Of a stretch of 64,000 nt of DNA, positions 57,924-64,000 are shown in pieces. The notes beneath the pieces were generated by a model. The model had not been told where the DNA came from, searched no databases, and worked only from the letters and a program-made list of their open reading frames with translations. The translations under genes and the position numbers were made by a program. The stretch's first letter is position 1; each line of letters opens with the position of its first letter. The DNA comes from Pratylenchus scribneri (lineage: Eukaryota > Nematoda > Chromadorea > Rhabditida > Pratylenchidae), in assembly GCA_030063045.1 (NCBI GenBank), contig JAQSEB010000001.1, forward strand, positions 3,286,001 through 3,350,000. Direction: 5' to 3'.

Positions 57924-60900
57924 CAGGCGGAATTATTCTAAGCAAAACAGGCGGAATTATTCTAAGTAAAACAGGCGGAATTATTCTAAGTTCGCCAGGC
58001 GGAATTATTTTAAGTTCGCCAGGCGGAATTATTCTAAGTTCGCCAGGCGGAATTATTTTAAGTTCGCCAGGCGGAATTATTCTAAGTTCGCCAGGCGGAA
58101 TTATTTTAAGTTCGCCAGGCGGAATTATTCTAAGTTCGCCAGGCGGAATTATTCTAAGTTCGCCAGGCGGAATTATTCTAAGTTCGCCAGGCGGAATTAT
58201 TTTAAGTTCGCCAGGCGGAATTATTCTAAGTTCGCCAGGCGGAATTATTCTAAGTTCGCCAGGCGGAATTATTATAAGTTCGCCAGGCGGAATTATTCTA
58301 AGTTCGCCAGGCGGAATTATTCTAAGTTCGCCAGGCGGAATTATTATAAGTTCGCCAGGCGGAATTATTCTAAGTTCGCCAGGCGGAATTATTTTAAGTT
58401 CGCCAGGCGGAATTATTCTAAGTTCGCCAGGCGGAATTATTATAAGTTCGCCAGGCGGAATTATTTTAAGTTCGCCAGGCGGAATTATTCTAAGTTCGCC
58501 AGGCGGAATTATTCTAAGTTCGCCAGGCGGAATTATTTTAAGTTCGCCAGGCGGAATTATTCTAAGTTCACCAGGCGGAATTATTCTAAGTTCGCCAGGC
58601 GGAATTATTATAAGTTCGCCAGGCGGAATTATTCTAAGTTCGCCAGGCGGAATTATTCTAAGTTCGCCAGGCGGAATTATTATAAGTTCGCCAGGCGGAA
58701 TTATTCTAAGTTCGCCAGGCGGAATTATTTTAAGTTCGCCAGGCGGAATTATTCTAAGTTCGCCAGGCGGAATTATTATAAGTTCGCCAGGCGGAATTAT
58801 TTTAAGTTCGCCAGGCGGAATTATTCTAAGTTCGCCAGGCGGAATTATTCTAAGTTCGCCAGGCGGAATTATTTTAAGTTCGCCAGGCGGAATTATTCTA
58901 AGTTCGCCAGGCGGAATTATTCTAAGTTCGCCAGGCGGAATTATTATAAGTTCGCCAGGCGGAATTATTTTAAGTTCGCCAGGCGGAATTATTCTAAGTT
59001 CGCCAGGCGGAATTATTATAAGTTCGCCAGGCGGAATTATTTTAAGTTCGCCAGGCGGAATTATTCTAAGTTCGCCAGGCGGAATTATTCTAAGTTCGCC
59101 AGGCGGAATTATTTTAAGTTCGCCAGGCGGAATTATTCTAAGTTCGCCAGGCGGAATTATTTTAAGTTCGCCAGGCGGAATTATTCTAAGTTCGCCAGGC
59201 GGAATTATTCTAAGTTCGCCAGGCGGAATTATTTTAAGTTCGCCAGGCGGAATTATTTTAAGTTCGCCAGGCGGAATTATTCTAAGTTCGCCAGGCGGAA
59301 TTATTATAAGTTCGCCAGGCGGAATTATTTTAAGTTCGCCAGGCGGAATTATTCTAAGTTCGCCAGGCGGAATTATTTTAAGTTCGCCAGGCGGAATTAT
59401 TCTAAGTTCGCCAGGCGGAATTATTATAAGTTCGCCAGGCGGAATTATTCTAAGTTCGCCAGGCGGAATTATTTTAAGTTCGCCAGGCGGAATTATTCTA
59501 AGTTCGCCAGGCGGAATTATTCTAAGTTCGCCAGGCGGAATTATTTTAAGTTCGCCAGGCGGAATTATTCTAAGTTCGCCAGGCGGAATTATTATAAGTT
59601 CGCCAGGCGGAATTAAAACAGGCGGAATTATTCTAAGTTCGCCAGGCGGAATTATTCTAAATTCACCAGGTGGAATTATTCTAAGTTCGCCAGGCGGAAT
59701 TATTCTAAATTCACCAGGTGGAATTATTCTAAGTTCGCCAGGCGGAATTATTTTAAGTTCGCCAGGCGGAATTATTCTAAGTTCGCCAGGCGGAATTATT
59801 CTAAGTTCGCCAGGCGGAATTATTTTAAGTTCGCCAGGCGGAATTATTCTAAGTTCGCCAGGCGGAATTATTCTAAGTTCGCCAGGCGGAATTATTTTAA
59901 GTTCGCCAGGCGGAATTATTCTAAGTTCGCCAGGCGGAATTATTCTAAGTTCGCCAGGCGGAATTATTATAAGTTCGCCAGGCGGAATTATTTTAAGTTC
60001 GCCAGGCGGAATTATTCTAAGTTCGCCAGGCGGAATTATTATAAGTTCGCCAGGCGGAATTATTTTAAGTTCGCCAGGCGGAATTATTCTAAGTTCGCCA
60101 GGCGGAATTATTCTAAGTTCGCCAGGCGGAATTAATTTATGTTCGCCAGGCGGAATTATTCTAAGTTCGCCAGGCGGAATTATTTTAAGTTCGCCAGGCG
60201 GAATTATTCTAAGTTCGCCAGGCGGAATTATTCTAAGTTCGCCAGGCGGAATTATTTTAAGTTCGCCAGGCGGAATTATTTTAAGTTCGCCAGGCGGAAT
60301 TATTCTAAGTTCGCCAGGCGGAATTATTATAAGTTCGCCAGGCGGAATTATTTTAAGTTCGCCAGGCGGAATTATTCTAAGTTCGCCAGGCGGAATTATT
60401 TTAAGTTCGCCAGGCGGAATTATTCTAAGTTCGCCAGGCGGAATTATTATAAGTTCGCCAGGCGGAATTATTCTAAGTTCGCCAGGCGGAATTATTTTAA
60501 GTTCGCCAGGCGGAATTATTCTAAGTTCGCCAGGCGGAATTATTCTAAGTTCGCCAGGCGGAATTATTTTAAGTTCGCCAGGCGGAATTATTCTAAGTTC
60601 GCCAGGCGGAATTATTATAAGTTCGCCAGGCGGAATTAAAACAGGCGGAATTATTCTAAGTTCGCCAGGCGGAATTATTCTAAATTCACCAGGTGGAATT
60701 ATTCTAAGTTCGCCAGGCGGAATTATTCTAAATTCACCAGGTGGAATTATTCTAAGTTCGCCAGGCGGAATTATTTTAAGTTCGCCAGGCGGAATTATTC
60801 TAAGTTCGCCAGGCGGAATTATTCTAAGTTCGCCAGGCGGAATTATTTTAAGTTCGCCAGGCGGAATTATTCTAAGTTCGCCAGGCGGAATTATTTTAAG

Positions 60901-61260
60901 TTCGCCAGGCGGAATTATTCTAAGTTCGCCAGGCGGAATTATTATAAGTTCGCCAGGCGGAATTAAAACAGGCGGAATTATTCTAAGTTCGCCAGGCGGA
61001 ATTATTCTAAATTCACCAGGTGGAATTATTCTAAGTTCGCCAGGCGGAATTATTCTAAATTCACCAGGCGGAATTATTCTAAGTTCGCCAGGCGGAATTA
61101 TTCTAAGTTCGCCAGGCGGAATTATTCTAAATTCACCAGGCGGAATTATTCTAAGTTCGCCAGGCGGAATTATTCTAAGTTCGCCAGGCGATTTATTCTA
61201 AGCAAAACAGGCGGAATTATTTTAAAATAGGCGGATTTATTCTTAACTAGGCAGAATTAA
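57924..61260 (-). repeat. Tandem array 7, 24-bp units, intergenic, 3.3 kb
   Basis: About 138 units. Each is AAGTTCGCCAGGCGGAATTA followed by TTCT, TTTT or TATA-type endings (TTCTAAG, TTTTAAG, TATAAG). It is the most homogeneous and longest of the seven arrays and uses the GCGAAC-type unit almost only. Short 15-bp units (GGCGGAATTAAAACA) at about 59607, 60630 and 60957 and AAATTCACCAGGTGG variants mark larger duplicated blocks. The 166-codon frame at 60139-60639 is a by-product. Confidence 0.97.
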
Positions 61261-62728
61261 AAAATAAGAATTAATCTTTATTAAATAGGCCAAATGCAAA
61301 TATTAATATAATAAGTTTGGGTAAATGAAAATAAATTCGAGGGGACAATGCTTCACCGTGCGAAAGACATTGGGGCAACCGCATAAATATATTGAATAAA
61401 TAAGCTGCACTTCGACTTGAGGTTGGAGGCAGCAGCGCATTGTTGGAATAACAAAAAGTAGAGGAAAAATTGGCGGCCGGCTGATTTCGAGGTGTGAATG
61501 GTGAAGCGAGAAGAATGGGGAGGAAAAGCCGGTTGTGGCCATTGCGCGAAAGAAAAGGAGGCAAAATGGAAGGGAGGGAGTGGGGATTAACTAAGTAGGA
61601 CGGAATTAGCACATTTTTATGTACAACGCAACATGTACTAGATGATTCAAATTGAGCAGAAATTGGAAAGAATGGTGGATCTAGGGACAATGGCCAAAAT
61701 GGCGACATCAAACAAAAATAAATAATACATTCATTTTTTAATTCATTTATTCAAGCTCCAAATTTTATTTAAATAAATATAATAATATTTCATGGGAAAA
61801 TGCACTTTTCGAATCATCAAATTTAAAAAAAAAAAGAAAGAAAAATACAATTGGTAATTTATGATGGGCTACTTTATATGTAATATTTTTTTGGAAAAGC
61901 TTTGGGATTGTCAAGAAAATATAAAAATTGCGGGAAATTTGATGATTTGGAAGGATAAAGCAATTTTTGAAAATCAAATAAAGGAATTTGGTCATAATTT
62001 AATTGTAATATTTTTGAAAGAAAATTGGGTGAGTGGAAATTCCACCCTTTTTCGTTGTTATTTTTAAATAATTTGGCTAAAATATTTTTGTGGGAAATTA
62101 AATTTTGGTAATTTATTTTGCCCAAAATAATATTCAATAGATCAAATAAATTTAAGCAATTTTTACTTGCTAATATTTCAATTAAATTTGCCACAAACAA
62201 CAGAATGAAATCATAGTTAAATATTTCTTTGGGCAAAATTAAACCACAAAAGTTGAAAAAAATGATTGCCAAATGAATGGAATTGGAAAATGGATTTTGC
62301 TGATCAAAATGGACAGATAAGAAGATTTGGCGGAAATGTGGGGAAAATAGAAAATTGGCGGAAACGTAAATTGAAGGAGAAAATGTGTTGGAGGAACCCG
62401 ATGGGGCGGCAAATGATGTGGGGAGAAATACAACACATAATACATAATCAACTTTTCCATTTAGCTAATGGACATTTGGACAAGAAATATGCAAATGAAA
62501 GCAACAGGATTGGAATTGGAGGGACAAAAATGTGGCACCCTGGGGGAATTTGGCACGCAATATTCGAAAATTGGATCCATCTATGTTTTCCTTAACTAAA
62601 AATAATTCCAATTTATTTAATTTTAATGCATGCCAAATTCATTTGCTTATTTCAAAGGGAGGGAAAAGAGGAGGATTGATGAATACAAAAGAAAATTAAT
62701 TTTCCTAATTTTGTGAATCGATGTATTT
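61261..62728. other. Intergenic, no supported gene
   Basis: AT-rich, with a 146-codon minus frame at 61711-61271 that is Ser/Pro/Phe-rich, has no recognised motif and does not look like a gene. The right end is the 3' side of the ABL gene. Confidence 0.45.
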
Positions 62729-64000
62729 CTATCTGTTGACCAATTGCATAATTTGCCGGACCAACATTTCAGTGTTGGCCAAAATTTGTTGATCGCCATT
62801 CTGTGGATTGCCACCTCCTTTTCCATCATTCAAATTAGTTGAACCATTTGTGGCTTTATGTGCCGTAGTTGATGCGGAGGAATTTGGCGCAACACAGGCA
62901 CGAAGTTGACGGATGCTGGTGCCCTCAATTCTGCTCAACAATTCTCTAAAAAATACATAAAAATTGTCAAAAATAATCAAAAATTGTAACCAAAAAAACT
63001 TGCCTGAATTTGAATTTTGAATGAGGCGAAATATTTTCGGCATAAATTGAGCATGTATGATGGAATTGTTGCAGCAAATCACTGATTTTAATTAATTTTG
63101 CGTGCCGTTGACTTTGTTGTTGCTGTTGATCACCCCCAATTTCGTTTCCACTTTTTTGGTGGCCAATTGCCCTGGCCAAAAAGGCGACAGTGCCGATGGC
63201 CGGCTTCCTTTGCACCTCTTGAATGCACGCTAAAATGGAATATAATTAAATTATAAAATAAATATTTAATTTTATTCAATTAATAAATAAATTTATTTTT
63301 GTACCATTCAATTGTCGATGCAATTCCACCAAATATTCCTTGCTGACCGGTGGCACTTGTCCTTGTCCCCCATCCTCGCCAACCAACATCGGTGAAGGTT
63401 GATGCTCTGCCTGAATTGCTGCCGTTGAATTTTGTGCCATTGGTTCAACCAAAAGTGAAAGTCGTTTGCCAGTCATATTTGGCGGTGGCAATTTCTTCTC
63501 CGTCAAATTAGTTTGCACCGGACAATTTTCCGTTGCCGTTTGAATGTCCCGAAGTGAAATGGCACGAACAATTTTGTGTTCTTCCGATGGATCCTCTGAT
63601 CCCAATTGATGAGGCAATTCTTCGGAAACTCTATGATTGAATGGGGCAATGATGGAGGGCAATGCCTGGGACTGGGATTGTTGTTCCTGGGTAAGGGCAA
63701 CCACCCCTCTGGGCTTCACATTTATGGCCATCTGACAAGGATGAATGGGAAAATTGGATTTGGCAGTAAAATGAATTTTAATTAATTAAAATTTGACCAA
63801 TTTAATTAAAAGTACCTTTGTTTTGTCCGGTCTTTGCAGTGTGGCAAATGGTCTAAATTTGACTTGGCCATCATTTCCTCCATTATTTCCTTTGCCCTCC
63901 TCCCTCGAAGAATTTGGCCAATCTTTTTGTCCATTCCCATCCTTTATTTCCTTCCCCATGTCTTCTTTTTCAAAGCGAATATCCGCAACGGAAATGGACA
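62729..64000 (-). CDS. abl-1: ABL tyrosine kinase, C-terminal exons (partial, runs off the right edge)
   Basis: The kinase part lies beyond the window. Exons: >64000-63816, 63731-63305, 63229-63004, 62945-62729. The last two encode a region I read as the ABL F-actin-binding domain: ISDLLQQFHHTCSIYAENIS, then HSKFKFRELLSRIEGTSIRQ, then a Ser/Thr/Asn-rich insert and a final helix ILANTEMLVRQIMQLVNR before the stop. The upstream exons are a low-complexity linker (Gln, Pro, Ser) as found between ABL kinase and actin-binding domains. Intron 63003-62946 starts GCAAGT, a consensus GC donor; no GT site keeps the frame. The identification rests on the C-terminal domain alone, because SH3, SH2 and kinase domains are out of view. 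Confidence 0.72.

Noticed and set aside
57924..61260. CRISPR array
   Set aside because: Units are contiguous, with no unique spacers. The unit is a satellite and the genome is eukaryotic.
57924..61260. Telomeric repeat
   Set aside because: The units are internal, are found at seven places in both orientations and between genes, and lack a G-rich strand bias. Being an interstitial relic cannot be excluded, but nothing supports it.
61271..61711. 146-codon minus-strand frame
   Set aside because: Ser/Pro/Phe-rich with no motif. The opposite strand is purine-rich, so openness is expected from base skew.

Overview
This is nuclear DNA of a nematode. It is AT-rich, and most introns are about 45-60 bp with consensus ends. 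The gene set fits: an SXP/RAL-2 protein (a nematode-only family), an HNF4-type nuclear receptor, an IFT74 homologue, a glutamate transporter and the ABL C-terminus. A plant-parasitic tylenchid (cyst or root-knot type) is my best guess from overall style, but that is inference. I found no prokaryotic, organellar, rRNA, tRNA or CRISPR feature.

Ten genes were rebuilt exon by exon. Every complete model closes in frame (total coding length divisible by three). From left to right they are: nuclear hormone receptor (+, 7328-14010), class A GPCR with a long tail (-, 14691-20019), single-pass cadherin (-, 22872-29177), secreted phospholipase A2 (+, 30373-31791), IFT74 (-, 31961-36610), SXP/RAL-2 protein (-, 37020-37744), SLC1 glutamate transporter (+, 42231-46604), a secreted proline-rich protein of unknown family (-, 47116-50966), a tail-anchored protein of unknown family (-, 51875-55990), and the last exons of an ABL kinase (-, 62729 past the right edge). 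Several are sensory or neuronal types (IFT74, GPCR, glutamate transporter, cadherin), but nothing here shows that they act together.

The most striking feature is a family of seven tandem arrays built on one core (AATTCCGCCTG or its complement). They cover about 9.8 kb, roughly 15% of the window. Four sit inside introns of unrelated genes (nuclear receptor, GPCR, IFT74, glutamate transporter) and three are intergenic. Unit lengths are mainly 24 bp, with 20-bp and 28-bp versions. The 24-bp unit keeps no stop codon in some frames, so the arrays create long but spurious ORFs.

The window also holds three DNA transposons with clear ends: a Harbinger-like element with TAA duplications (1589-2709), a hAT element with an exact 8-bp duplication and a decayed transposase (4784-6661), and a Tc1/mariner-like element with perfect terminal repeats nested inside another repeat (53122-54045). 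Eight copies of a roughly 320-bp interspersed repeat all lie in introns. Four introns appear to use GC-AG ends.
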